12,366 bases of DNA. Source: Haloquadratum sp. J07HQX50 (GTDB lineage Archaea > Halobacteriota > Halobacteria > Halobacteriales > Haloferacaceae). The stretch covers positions 899,612-911,977 of the forward strand of contig KE356562.1 of the NCBI GenBank assembly GCA_000416005.1. Direction: 5' to 3'. This document shows, piece by piece, positions 1 through 6,797 of the stretch (its first letter is position 1; every line of letters begins with the position of its first letter). Below the pieces are notes generated by a model, which saw only the letters and a program-made list of their open reading frames with translations, was not told the DNA's origin and did no database searches. The translations under genes were made by a program, and so were the position numbers.

Positions 1-711
1 CTCGAACGGTAAAAGACTGAAGAGGGATTAGAGAGGCTTCGAAATGAAGCAGACTCAATTATTGTCCTTGATAATAACCGATTACTCGATTACGTCCCGA
101 ACTTGCCAATTGGCAAAGCGTTCTCAGTTATGGATCAGATCATAGCTGAAACGGTGAAAGGGATTTCCGAGACGATTACCCAACCGTCGCTTATCAATCT
201 TGACTATGCAGATATGTCAACTATCATGGATCAAGGCGGCGTCGCGGTGATGCTTGTCGGTGAAACTCAGGATAAGAATAAGACTCAAGAAGTCGTAAAT
301 GATGCGATGAATCATCCGTTGCTTGACGTGGACTATCGCGGGGCATCCGGTGGCCTCGTCCACATCACAGGCGGACCGGATCTGACACTTAAAGAAGCTG
401 AGGGTATTGCAAACAGCATTACTGAGCGGCTTGAAGCGAGTGCGAACGTTATCTGGGGCGCCCGAATTCAAGAAGAGTACAAAGGAAAGGTCCGGGTGAT
501 GGCAATCATGACTGGGGTACAGTCTGCACAAGTGCTCGGCCCAACGACGCAGAAGCAGGCTAATGCATCACGCCAAAGTATTGAATCGAACGGGTTTAGC
601 GGTAATCAGTCCCCAGTTGAGACGACAGGGGATTCAGATTCAAGCTCATGGCAGTCTGATGGCGGGCACGAAGAGCGGGAGACTCAAAACGGATTGGATG
701 TCATCCGATAA
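1..711 (+). CDS. ftsZ2: Cell division protein FtsZ2 (C-terminal part, apparent frameshift at window start)
   Basis: This is the C-terminal part of a tubulin-superfamily GTPase that forms the division ring at mid-cell. The window edge removes the N-terminal GTP-binding half. The main frame is open from base 13 to the TAA at 709-711 (232 codons). It holds the end of the GTPase domain ([20 protein letters not shown]), helix H10 and the C-terminal domain ([31 protein letters not shown]). A Ser/Gln/Glu-rich tail then ends in the NGLDVIR peptide I recall from haloarchaeal FtsZ2. Bases 1-12 do not continue this frame, because TAA at 10-12 is in frame. In frame 3, bases 3-14 read R-T-V-K, which I recall preceding the AEEGLE-like segment in haloarchaeal FtsZ2. 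An extra A in the AAAA run at 11-14 would explain the shift. It may be a pseudogene, a strain polymorphism or a sequence error. Confidence 0.9.
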
Positions 712-876
712 TTCATAATCCAACCGTATTCTGAGAAGCTCTTTCTGTGTTACTATTTATTGACCAACTCCATGAGCCACGGCGAAATGCGGTTGAAGCA
801 TGGCTGTTCCGGTGAAATTAATGACCCACCTGCCTCGCTTGTAATTAAAGCCCAGATCTAATCGCTGACCACTAAA

Positions 877-1686
877 TTATATGTCCTCTGAAACTGTCCC
901 AACTGCAACCGTATACGGGACAACCTCGGTGCGTCGATAACTATCAGATTGCATCTGATTGACGACCTCACGTCCCATCGCTCGCCAGTCGTTCCGCAAC
1001 TGGTCATACGAATTCACAGAGAGCACCCGCTGGAGTTCACGCTTTTTTTCCGAGATAGCTTGTCCACTGGCTTTGCGTGCTGCTGCATTGAATTCTGTTT
1101 CGCTATATGGAGGTTCTATAACTTTATAATGATACTGAGTTCGGGTATTCACAGATTGAAGGCCTGTTGCATTGAACAAGTCTGTGAGTTGTGATCCCAG
1201 AGTAATGTCCGTCTCTACACCAGCGATATACGCTGTGCGAGCTCGGTGTTCAACGCTCACCTCGCTCTCAACTGTGGATGCGACATTAACCGCTCGGTTA
1301 TCGGGTTCAATTGCGGCAACGTGATCAATTGAGATATCCGCGAACTGCCTCAGTGCATGGGCTGGATCCTGCAAGTTCACTAGCAAGGCTTGGCAGATAA
1401 CCAGTTCAAAACTATTCTGTTTGAACGGTAGTTGATATGCATCTCCAAGCACAGGAGTAAGCATCGACTTGCTCGCTGTAGTTTTGAGTAATGACTTATC
1501 GGCATCCATACACGTAACCGGTGCATTCGATTCTGCTCGCAGCACAGTTGATAATTCACCAGACCCCGCTCCAACATCAAGAATGTGCGCACGAGAGTTT
1601 AGATTGAGTGGCTTGAGTGCTGCCCTGGAATCCTCCCACAGTCCCGCTCGGGCGTGTTCAAGATAATTAGCCGTGAACTGGCGCAC
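877..1686 (-). CDS. Class I SAM-dependent methyltransferase, substrate unknown
   Basis: The 269-residue product has a Rossmann-fold methyltransferase core. Motif I is ILDVGAGSGELS (residues 35-46), an acidic strand-2 end is MDAD (60-63) for SAM ribose binding, GDAYQLPF (81-88) is the adenine-binding region, and FELVICQALLVNLQDP (93-108) is motif IV and post-IV. This matches the Methyltransf_11/25 type. The C-terminal 140 residues carry no motif that reveals the substrate. The start is the GTG at 1684-1686, because MRQFTANYLEHARAGLW resembles the N-terminus I expect for haloarchaeal homologues and the frame is open only to 1719. The gene begins 33 nt after the nfo stop on the same strand with no Shine-Dalgarno site or TATA box between, so it is probably co-transcribed with nfo. 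It converges on ftsZ2 across 165 nt. A link to DNA repair is only a neighbour-based guess. Confidence 0.85.
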   Translation of the reverse strand: MRQFTANYLEHARAGLWEDSRAALKPLNLNSRAHILDVGAGSGELSTVLRAESNAPVTCMDADKSLLKTTASKSMLTPVLGDAYQLPFKQNSFELVICQALLVNLQDPAHALRQFADISIDHVAAIEPDNRAVNVASTVESEVSVEHRARTAYIAGVETDITLGSQLTDLFNATGLQSVNTRTQYHYKVIEPPYSETEFNAAARKASGQAISEKKRELQRVLSVNSYDQLRNDWRAMGREVVNQMQSDSYRRTEVVPYTVAVGTVSEDI

Positions 1687-1719
1687 GGTTGGTAATAATA
1701 GACATGGTAGTTTTGAACA

Positions 1720-2550
1720 CTAATTTTCTGCGAGTTGTTTCACACGATCGATGTTCCATGCAAATCCACGGCCGTCTTCGCTGGGAGTTTCAAGAACAAA
1801 CGGGACGGAATCAAGATTCGTATGATTGATGAACGCTTTCATACCAGCTTTCCCGATATGACCCTCGCCAATGTGTGCGTGCTCATCTTTATTGGTCCCA
1901 CAGGCGTGCTTCGAGTCATTCAGATGAACACAGGCCAGTGAATCAAACCCAATTGTTGATGCGAACATGTCTAACGTCTCATCAACCGCCGCTGGCGTTG
2001 AGAGGTCGTACCCAGCCGCAAACATGTGAGCGGTATCAAGACACACCCCTAACTGATGACCGCATTCTTCAAGCACGAATCTTAGATGTTCAAAATCATC
2101 CCCCATTTTCGTTCCCGAACCGGCGTCGGATTCGATGAGGACCGTGACTCCCTCAGGGATATCGATTTCTTCAAGAGCTGAGACGGCATTAATCAGTCCT
2201 TGTTCTTCGCCTACACCTGTATGCGCTCCCAAGTGAACATTGACGTATGGAATATTGAGACGATCTGCTGCCTTTACCTCTTGCTGCATCGAGTTTATTG
2301 ACTTCTGCCGAAGGCCATCCTTCGGCGTACAGAGGTTCACCAAGTACGAAGAGTGTATCACCCATGGAGAGATTCCATGATCAGCCGATGTAGAAATAAA
2401 TGCACCTGCATCATCGTCGTCAATCGAAGGGTTCTGCCAGACTTGTGGCGAATGTGTGAATATCTGTCCACAATTACCGCCATCATCTATTTGACGATCA
2501 ACAGCGTTAGCCACGCCACCAGCTATTGATTGATGTGCGCCAACTTTCAT
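1720..2550 (-). CDS. nfo: Endonuclease IV (AP endonuclease, Nfo)
   Basis: The product is an apurinic/apyrimidinic endonuclease of base-excision repair. It cuts the backbone 5' of abasic sites using a trinuclear zinc centre in a TIM-barrel fold. The 276-residue length fits the family. All nine expected metal ligands appear when aligned by eye to E. coli Nfo: H66 (IHSSY), H106 (VNVHLGAH), E140 (LIESDAG), D172 and H175 (LDTAH), H209 (VHLNDSK), D222 and H224 ([10 protein letters not shown]), and E254 (VLETP). The start is ATG at 2548-2550 ([12 protein letters not shown]), the usual family N-terminus. A longer upstream reading to 2607 ([10 protein letters not shown]...) has no family support and would run through the promoter. 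A TATA-like box at 2572-2578 suggests a leaderless transcript that continues into the methyltransferase. ESDAG replaces the bacterial ENTAG, keeping the catalytic Glu. Confidence 0.97.
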   Translation of the reverse strand: MKVGAHQSIAGGVANAVDRQIDDGGNCGQIFTHSPQVWQNPSIDDDDAGAFISTSADHGISPWVIHSSYLVNLCTPKDGLRQKSINSMQQEVKAADRLNIPYVNVHLGAHTGVGEEQGLINAVSALEEIDIPEGVTVLIESDAGSGTKMGDDFEHLRFVLEECGHQLGVCLDTAHMFAAGYDLSTPAAVDETLDMFASTIGFDSLACVHLNDSKHACGTNKDEHAHIGEGHIGKAGMKAFINHTNLDSVPFVLETPSEDGRGFAWNIDRVKQLAEN

Positions 2551-2571
2551 ACCAGTACCTCGACATTGATC

Positions 2572-2578
2572 AATTAAA
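2572..2578 (-). promoter_or_regulatory. TATA-like box of nfo
   Basis: On the minus strand TTTAATT lies 22-28 nt before the nfo ATG. This spacing fits a leaderless archaeal transcript starting at or next to the ATG. It supports the start at 2550. The assignment is by position and composition only. Confidence 0.5.
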
Positions 2579-2628
2579 TTCACTTCGAAGTAAGAAGAAC
2601 ACCTCAACGCTACTGAGTCAGCAGTCGT

Positions 2629-2796
2629 TCAGCGTCGTCGGTTGTCCACAGTCAGACCATATGTTTCTGATATCTCCCCACGACTGAACTCGTGAGCTTT
2701 CTGCTCAAGCTCTACAACGTTGCTGACTCCTGTTATTTGTATAATCAAACCGAGGGCACCAGACGTGTGGGTCACGGCAGCTTGATACCTCCAGAA
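2629..2796 (-). pseudogene. Possible small ORF or 3' gene remnant
   Basis: A minus-strand frame of 55 codons is open between a TAG (2797-2799) and a TGA (2629-2631). It reads as plausible protein, for example SGALGLIIQITGVSNVVELE and then AHEFSRGEISETYGLTVDN. The composition is moderately acidic, unlike neighbouring random frames. The only good start is a GTG at residue 8, which would give 48 residues, with GGAGG about 15 nt before it. It lies upstream of nfo on the same strand. I do not recognise the family. It could be a tiny gene, the tail of a decayed gene, or chance. Confidence 0.25.
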
Positions 2797-2814
2797 CTAC
2801 ATAATGCTAATGCT

Positions 2815-2987
2815 ATGCGGCGACCCCGCATGAATCACATATTAGCTTGAATGGTACAGTGGATATCTGAAGCAATACACGGGATTCCTCTGCGCAGACA
2901 CGCAGGAAGATATCAATGAGTGTAATTTATGTTGATATGGTGTACGAGACTGCTACAGGCATAACGAGTTCACTCTGGGGTGAACTC
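2815..2987 (-). other. Three successive stem-loops at and after the 3' end of the lrp gene
   Basis: Three dyads follow one another in the direction of lrp transcription. The first (2966-2987) has perfect 8-bp arms GAGTTCAC/GTGAACTC with a 6-nt loop and overlaps the lrp stop codon. The second (2885-2908) pairs TTCC+TGCG with CGCAGGAA across a 2-nt bulge and a 6-nt loop. The third (2815-2831) has 6-bp arms ATGCGG/CCGCAT and a 5-nt loop. None is followed by a clear T-run. They may form a structured 3' UTR, a processing or termination signal, or protein-binding dyads. The pairings are visible in the sequence and the roles are inferred. Confidence 0.45.
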
Positions 2988-3434
2988 TCCGAATGGAGTT
3001 CGTTCATATCTACGCATGAGAACTTCATCAGTGACTGTGAGTCCCATCTCTAATAATTGCTGTGCGACGGGCGTGATGTCGTCATCAGACTTGCCAACTG
3101 CAGTGATAAGCAGATTCTGGTCACCAGTGACGAGTTCTTGAACAGAGACCACGCCTTCGATATCCAAGATAGGCTGTACTAATTCCCCTCGCTCATGAAT
3201 AGAGGCCGTACAGAAAAGTAACATACGAAGCGGATATCCAGAGGCTTGGTAATCAACATCTGCACTATATCCTTTAATAACATTATCAGATTCAAGCTGT
3301 CGAATGCGTTTCCTAACGGTACTGTCCGATATTTCAGCCCGCTTAGCGATATCACCAGATGAAACATTTCGTGCGTCCTCCTGCAACGCGTGTAAAATGA
3401 CACGGTCAACTTCATCAACACTGAGTTTGCTCAT
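2970..3434 (-). CDS. Lrp/AsnC family transcriptional regulator
   Basis: The 154-residue product has the two-part Lrp/AsnC layout. An N-terminal winged helix-turn-helix (about residues 6-58) starts LSVDEVDRVILHALQEDAR, has its recognition helix at SDSTVRKRIRQLE, and ends in VIKGYSADVD. A RAM (ACT-like) effector and oligomerisation domain follows (about 68-143), with the LVTGDQNLLITAVG strand-turn-strand typical of the family. Such proteins act as dimers or octamers on DNA and often sense amino acids. The start is the ATG at 3432-3434, where the family begins. It is transcribed away from rio2 across a 459-nt divergent region. A LysE-type exporter lies 2.3 kb away, and Lrp-type proteins can control such exporters, but nothing here proves a link. 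An 8-bp hairpin overlaps its stop codon. The specific paralogue cannot be named. Confidence 0.93.
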   Translation of the reverse strand: MSKLSVDEVDRVILHALQEDARNVSSGDIAKRAEISDSTVRKRIRQLESDNVIKGYSADVDYQASGYPLRMLLFCTASIHERGELVQPILDIEGVVSVQELVTGDQNLLITAVGKSDDDITPVAQQLLEMGLTVTDEVLMRRYERTPFGEFTPE

Positions 3435-3481
3435 ATCATAGTTTTTACCACTACACGTATGGATTTTGCTCCAGAAAGTAA

Positions 3482-3490
3482 TGTATATAC
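3482..3490 (-). promoter_or_regulatory. Possible TATA box of the lrp gene
   Basis: GTATATACA on the minus strand is a good archaeal TATA-like match. Its centre is about 52 nt before the lrp ATG, predicting a start near 3460 and a leader of about 26 nt. No better AT-rich box lies at the leaderless distance. Evidence is positional only. Confidence 0.35.
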
Positions 3491-3506
3491 CGAAGATTTG
3501 AAATTA

Positions 3507-3590
3507 ACTCTTGCAGGCGAAGTCCCCGTCCTCATCCGCAAAGGAGCAATGGAGTGAGCGAAGCAAACGAGTAGCCCAGTGGGGCAGGAG
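3507..3590 (+). mobile_element. GC-rich patch resembling the 3' end of a TnpB (IS200/IS605-type) element; possible relic
   Basis: In an AT-rich divergent intergenic region, this stretch contains GAAGTCCCCGTCCTC, then an AAGGAGC/GCGAAGC/AACGAG-rich tract, then a tight hairpin GCCC-AGTG-GGGC (3574-3585). The order and wording recall what I remember of the right ends of haloarchaeal tnpB elements, where the guide-RNA scaffold lies. No tnpB reading frame precedes it: a 32-codon frame at 3459-3557 is all that is open. It is therefore at most a solo end or relic. The resemblance is from memory and untested. It could instead be a regulatory or RNA element of the lrp/rio2 intergenic region. Confidence 0.25.
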
Positions 3591-3865
3591 CACAGACGTA
3601 CGCTATTCGGATACAATCACCGAAACATGATACTCTCAATATATACCAAACCACTTCACGTATCCGCTTATCTTTATTTGCCGAGGCTAAGCGGTTGGTA
3701 TCTCGTGTCCTCAATGCAGAGAGGATATCAACCATGAGACGCCGACAACTGGAGTGTCGTTGTCTTCGAGTTATTTATACGGATTCTATATCGCGAGAGA
3801 TGATTTATTTAACTGTGACATGGTGTTGAATGTGATTTGAGGGAGCTCCTTCCAGCACGTCGGTC

Positions 3866-3872
3866 TTTTATT
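3866..3872 (+). promoter_or_regulatory. TATA-like box of rio2
   Basis: TTTTATT sits 22-28 nt before the rio2 ATG at 3894, the distance expected for a leaderless archaeal gene. No Shine-Dalgarno site precedes the ATG, which agrees with this. A stronger AT box (TTATTTATA near 3769-3777) lies further upstream but leads to no gene. Confidence 0.45.
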
Positions 3873-3893
3873 CATTCCATGCAATGTTAGCGT

Positions 3894-4799
3894 ATGGTGC
3901 GGAATGTCGCTGGGATCATGACGGAACTCGAATCTGAGGATTTCTACCTACTTTCCGGCGTTGAACAGGGAATGCGATTTTCTGAGTGGGTGAACCGGAA
4001 GAAGATCCCCTCGCTTTCGAATCTTTCTCCCGAGGAAGTCTCTTACCGACTGGACAGATGTGCAAAACGCGAACTTATTGAGCGCAAAACGATACAGTAT
4101 GAGGGATATACACTGACGGCGGAAGGGTACGACGCACTTGCATTACACACCTTTGCAGAGCGGGAGACGATAGATGGGGTCGGTGCCCCACTCGGTGTCG
4201 GAAAAGAAAGCGACGTACTAGAGGTGCGTGCTCACAAGCCTATGGCGATGAAATTTCATCGTGAGGGATACACTAACTTTCGGGAGGTAATGCGCGAACG
4301 TAATTATACTTCTGAGCGTGAGCATGTTTCATGGCTCTATACGGCAAGAAAAGCTGCAGAGCGCGAATATAATGCACTGGCAGAGCTGTATCCCACGGTG
4401 AACGTTCCACGGCCTATCGAGCAGAATCGCCATGCGATTGTGATGGAGAAATTCTCGGGCGTCGAACTGAACCGCACGAAGATACCACCTGAGCAGGTTT
4501 CAGGGGTTTTGTCACTTATTTTATCAGAAATTGCGACTACGTATGAGGAAGGATATGTCCACTGTGACATGAGCGAATACAATGTTGCGATTAACGAATC
4601 AGAGGTAACGATATTTGACTGGCCACAAGCTGTTCCAACCACACATCAAAATAGTGCTGAACGACTCACGCGCGATATCTCTAATTTGATTAACTATTTT
4701 CAACGGAAATACCCACAGGTTGCCCCGGATGTGTCTCCAGCAGATATCTCAGGTCAGATCCAATCGGGGCGTTTCGACTCTCACGACATAATTGGATAG
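3894..4799 (+). CDS. rio2: RIO2-family serine protein kinase/ATPase
   Basis: The 301-residue product is an archaeal Rio2, an atypical protein kinase/ATPase that acts in late maturation of the small ribosomal subunit. The N-terminal winged-helix domain (about 1-90: VAGIMTELESEDFYLLSGVE, then LIERKTIQYEGYTLTAEGYDALAL) is diagnostic of Rio2 rather than Rio1. The RIO kinase domain follows. It has a P-loop-like PLGVGKESDV (99-108), the ATP-anchoring lysine K120 (MAMKFHREG), the hinge MEKF (184-187), the catalytic-loop D225 and N230 in HCDMSEYN, and metal-binding D242 in IFDWPQ. All key residues are present, so it should be active. The start is ATG at 3894 because MVRNVAG is the conserved haloarchaeal N-terminus and a TATA-like box lies at the leaderless distance. 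It appears monocistronic, with 0.9 kb of non-coding sequence after it. Confidence 0.96.
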   Translation: MVRNVAGIMTELESEDFYLLSGVEQGMRFSEWVNRKKIPSLSNLSPEEVSYRLDRCAKRELIERKTIQYEGYTLTAEGYDALALHTFAERETIDGVGAPLGVGKESDVLEVRAHKPMAMKFHREGYTNFREVMRERNYTSEREHVSWLYTARKAAEREYNALAELYPTVNVPRPIEQNRHAIVMEKFSGVELNRTKIPPEQVSGVLSLILSEIATTYEEGYVHCDMSEYNVAINESEVTIFDWPQAVPTTHQNSAERLTRDISNLINYFQRKYPQVAPDVSPADISGQIQSGRFDSHDIIG

Positions 4800-4938
4800 T
4801 CAACTGTGGATACACGTTCAAGAGGCAAACTTCACACCAACCTCCAGACAACGATCTAATAAGACCGCCATAGCTACCCTGGCACTACATTGATTGGTAA
4901 AATAACAGTGATCATGTGTATTTTAGGAAGGTGTTTGT

Positions 4939-4980
4939 AGGATTCGAAATCCTTTAGATAAATCTCGAAGCTTTGGAGAT
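4939..4980 (+). other. Two tandem stem-loops downstream of rio2
   Basis: The first has perfect 6-bp arms AGGATT/AATCCT with a 3-nt CGA loop (4939-4953). After 8 nt, the second has 5-bp arms ATCTC/GAGAT around a 9-nt centre (4962-4980) in which three further pairs form beyond a G-G mismatch. They lie 140 nt after the rio2 stop. Possible roles are a 3' processing or termination structure or a small RNA. No promoter could be tied to them. Confidence 0.35.
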
Positions 4981-5087
4981 AGCGTTGAATAGAATGGCCG
5001 TGTTTTCAACTAGTATTAACCGGCCTAATTCCTTTATGACACTCAGCAGATTACAGATTACTCACACCCAAACCTGAAAAGAAAGCC

Positions 5088-5109
5088 CACAGCTGTAGAT
5101 TGAGCTGTG
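5088..5109. repeat. Inverted repeat CACAGCT / AGCTGTG
   Basis: Perfect 7-bp arms are separated by 8 nt in the gene-free strip before lysE. The length and symmetry fit a dimeric regulator site or a small hairpin. It is about 600 nt from the lysE start, so control of lysE is doubtful. Confidence 0.35.
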
Positions 5110-5674
5110 CATAAGTCCAACCATACACCCCGCATGGGTGATATAGTAACTAAAGAGGCAAAGATAACTCATAGCTCAGTCTCTAAATTAATTGTCGCAC
5201 ATATTAGAAATCATAAATCATACTTTGCTATATGAAACTGTACATAACCGACAGGAGCTCAATGCGATGCGCGGTGAATTATTCCATTCTATTCAGCCGT
5301 ATGTGCCTGGAGCGGGGCCTCTGCTCCCAACGAGGTTTCACACAGAATCCAGTCCTTATCAAGGAGACTCATTCTGCGGCGTCCACAGTACTATTCGCCT
5401 ACGCTTTTTTGATATTAAACAGCTTAAAACTTGACTTATGACTTTCTGAACCATGCTTACTGCACCATTGACACTGGCCTTCCAGCGACGAGGTTATTGG
5501 AGCATGTCAGTAGACTTAGGATAGTTGGTCTCAGACTGTCTCTATGAGTGCGCGAGTAAATGAAGCTGGTGTTACGGAACGAACCATGTCTGAACAGCTC
5601 CAGAGGGAAGAATATCGATCGTTGAGCGTTCACTCCTGATGATCGGGGTAGAAAAGCGAGCCACAGACATTGAG

Positions 5675-5681
5675 CATAATT
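5675..5681 (+). promoter_or_regulatory. TATA-like box of lysE
   Basis: CATAATT lies 27-33 nt before the ATG at 5708, the normal TATA distance for a leaderless start there. It would be too close to the alternative GTG at 5702. It therefore favours ATG 5708 as the start. Confidence 0.4.
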
Positions 5682-5707
5682 CCTCGCCCTGTGGGTGACG
5701 TGTGATT

Positions 5708-6340
5708 ATGACTTTTACTGCATTTACCCATGGATTCGTTCTCGCACTTGGTCTCATCATCGCACTTGGCCCCCAAAACGTGTTCATCTTTCAACAAGGT
5801 GTAGTTCAACCACGCCTTAGATGGGTGCTTCCGACAGTAGTCACTGCAGGAGTGTCTGATACGGTGTTAATTCTTCTTGCGGTGCTCGGAGTTTCAGTCG
5901 TGGTACTTCAGTTTGCGTGGTTGCAAACAGTGTTATTTGGGGTGGGTTTCATATTTTTATGCTACATTGGATGGGTACTGTTCACTACATCCACGCTAGA
6001 TGTGAACCCGCAGGCAGAGGAATTGCTTGGAGCGCGTGAGCAAGTCGGATTCACCGCGTCTGTCTCGCTACTGAACCCACATGCGATCTTAGACACTGTT
6101 GGTGTGATTGGAACGAATGCTTTAGCTTATTCTGGATTGGACCGTTGGATATTTACTGCGGCTTGTCTGCTCGTGTCGTGGGGGTGGTTTGGCTCGCTCG
6201 CAGTCGCTGGGTGGACACTCGCAGAGTCTACATACGCCGATCAATGCGTGCGATATCTCAATACGATTTCGGCAGTTATCATCTGGGCTGTCGCACTCTT
6301 TATGGGGTGGCAACTTACAGTCACTCTACCTGTTTTGTGA
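5708..6340 (+). CDS. lysE: LysE/ArgO-family amino-acid exporter
   Basis: The product (210 residues from ATG 5708) is an integral membrane protein of the LysE/ArgO branch, which exports basic amino acids. Two family signatures are clear: LGPQNVFIFQQG in the first membrane segment (about residues 17-28) and the LNPHAILDTVGVIG stretch (about 120-133), equivalent to NPH-LDTV in LysE and ArgO. About six hydrophobic segments are readable, at roughly 8-28, 38-58, 64-88, 120-140, 146-168 and 184-206. An in-frame GTG at 5702 would add two residues, but TATA spacing favours the ATG. It is flanked by long non-coding regions and is probably monocistronic. A GC-rich foldable element begins 8 nt after its stop. 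The substrate (arginine, lysine or other) cannot be told from sequence alone. Confidence 0.9.
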   Translation: MTFTAFTHGFVLALGLIIALGPQNVFIFQQGVVQPRLRWVLPTVVTAGVSDTVLILLAVLGVSVVVLQFAWLQTVLFGVGFIFLCYIGWVLFTTSTLDVNPQAEELLGAREQVGFTASVSLLNPHAILDTVGVIGTNALAYSGLDRWIFTAACLLVSWGWFGSLAVAGWTLAESTYADQCVRYLNTISAVIIWAVALFMGWQLTVTLPVL

Positions 6341-6347
6341 GGTCACC

Positions 6348-6449
6348 TGCCCCGGGATCAAGCGGGTCAGCAGACGAACCCGGTGTCATCACAGGCCGGC
6401 ACAGGCCACCCTCCGACCCCAACCTGACTGAGACCCTGACCCCGGGGCA
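6348..6449. other. 102-nt GC-rich foldable element after lysE
   Basis: The ends form a 13-nt inverted repeat with one mismatch: TGCCCCGGGATCA (6348-6360) against TGACCCCGGGGCA (6437-6449). Inside are a 5-bp hairpin CGGGT/ACCCG (6363-6367 with 6378-6382) and a direct repeat CACAGGCC with a 10-nt period (6390-6397, 6400-6407). The central 60 nt (6361-6420) are 42/60 G+C by my count, far above the flanks. On the minus strand GTGATGA (6386-6392) and CTGA (6367-6370) match archaeal box C and box D' consensus with 15 nt between, but no full C/D layout is present. It could be a structured RNA, the lysE 3' end, or a small MITE-like insertion. Confidence 0.5.
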
Positions 6450-6797
6450 CTCATCTTGTCTATTTATACATGCTGGCTTCAAATCAAATCGTATCCGGAA
6501 TGGTTATACTCTCCACTCGCATGTCTTCTTAATCCAATCCGATCTAATCCAATACAGTCGACGGGTTTCGCGTCTGAAGCTTGGATGTAGGTGAAGATCT
6601 TGGGCTCAATCCCGTGATATTGCCCATCCTAGTAAGTTCACGTCAGGGCTCTCGAAAAGGCCAGCCCCATGAGTTTCCAATCAACGGGAAGACGAGCGAC
6701 TCATCTAATGTCTCTTTTTGATTTCCGTAATTGAGTGTTGAGTAAAGTGATCTTGTGCAGGCGGCACGAGGCAATTGCCTATGGCTTGACCCCAGGT

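Larger units (their letters stand above)
4800..5707. other. 0.9-kb gap without a convincing gene
   Basis: No reading frame here shows a recognisable family or haloarchaeal composition. The longest plus-strand frame (5192-5434, TTG start, 80 codons) is basic and uses AT-rich codons unlike its neighbours. A 31-codon frame at 5544-5639 (MSARVNEAGVTERTMSEQL...) is slightly protein-like but unsupported. Visible structure: tandem stem-loops at 4939-4980, a 7-bp inverted repeat at 5088-5109, a 5-bp GGAGC/GCTCC hairpin at 5309-5327, and the lysE promoter near 5675. The strip is AT-rich on the left. It could be decayed genes plus the rio2 3' region. Confidence 0.5.

Noticed and set aside
772..861. 29-codon ATG frame between ftsZ2 and the methyltransferase
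   Set aside because: Too short, no TATA box at the right distance and no recognisable sequence; it lies where two genes converge.
2551..2607. Upstream extension of nfo to position 2607
   Set aside because: The extra 19 residues are not conserved in the family and would cover the TATA-like box; MKVGAHQS is the normal start.
3692..3733. Inverted repeat GGTTGGTATC / GATATCAACC in the lrp-rio2 region
   Set aside because: One mismatch and about 20 nt spacing in AT-rich DNA; not clearly above chance and tied to no promoter.
5192..5434. 80-codon TTG-started frame in the rio2-lysE gap
   Set aside because: AT-rich codons, non-acidic product, no motif and no promoter or ribosome site; at best a relic.
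6367..6392. Full C/D box guide RNA on the minus strand
   Set aside because: Box C and one CTGA are present, but no convincing C' and final D box; kept only as a note on the GC-rich element.
6583..6629. tRNA-like GGATG...CATCC with an inner GGGCTCAATCCC resembling a T-arm
   Set aside because: Only 5 acceptor pairs form, the T-stem is too short, and there is no D-arm, anticodon arm or room for a 72-nt tRNA.
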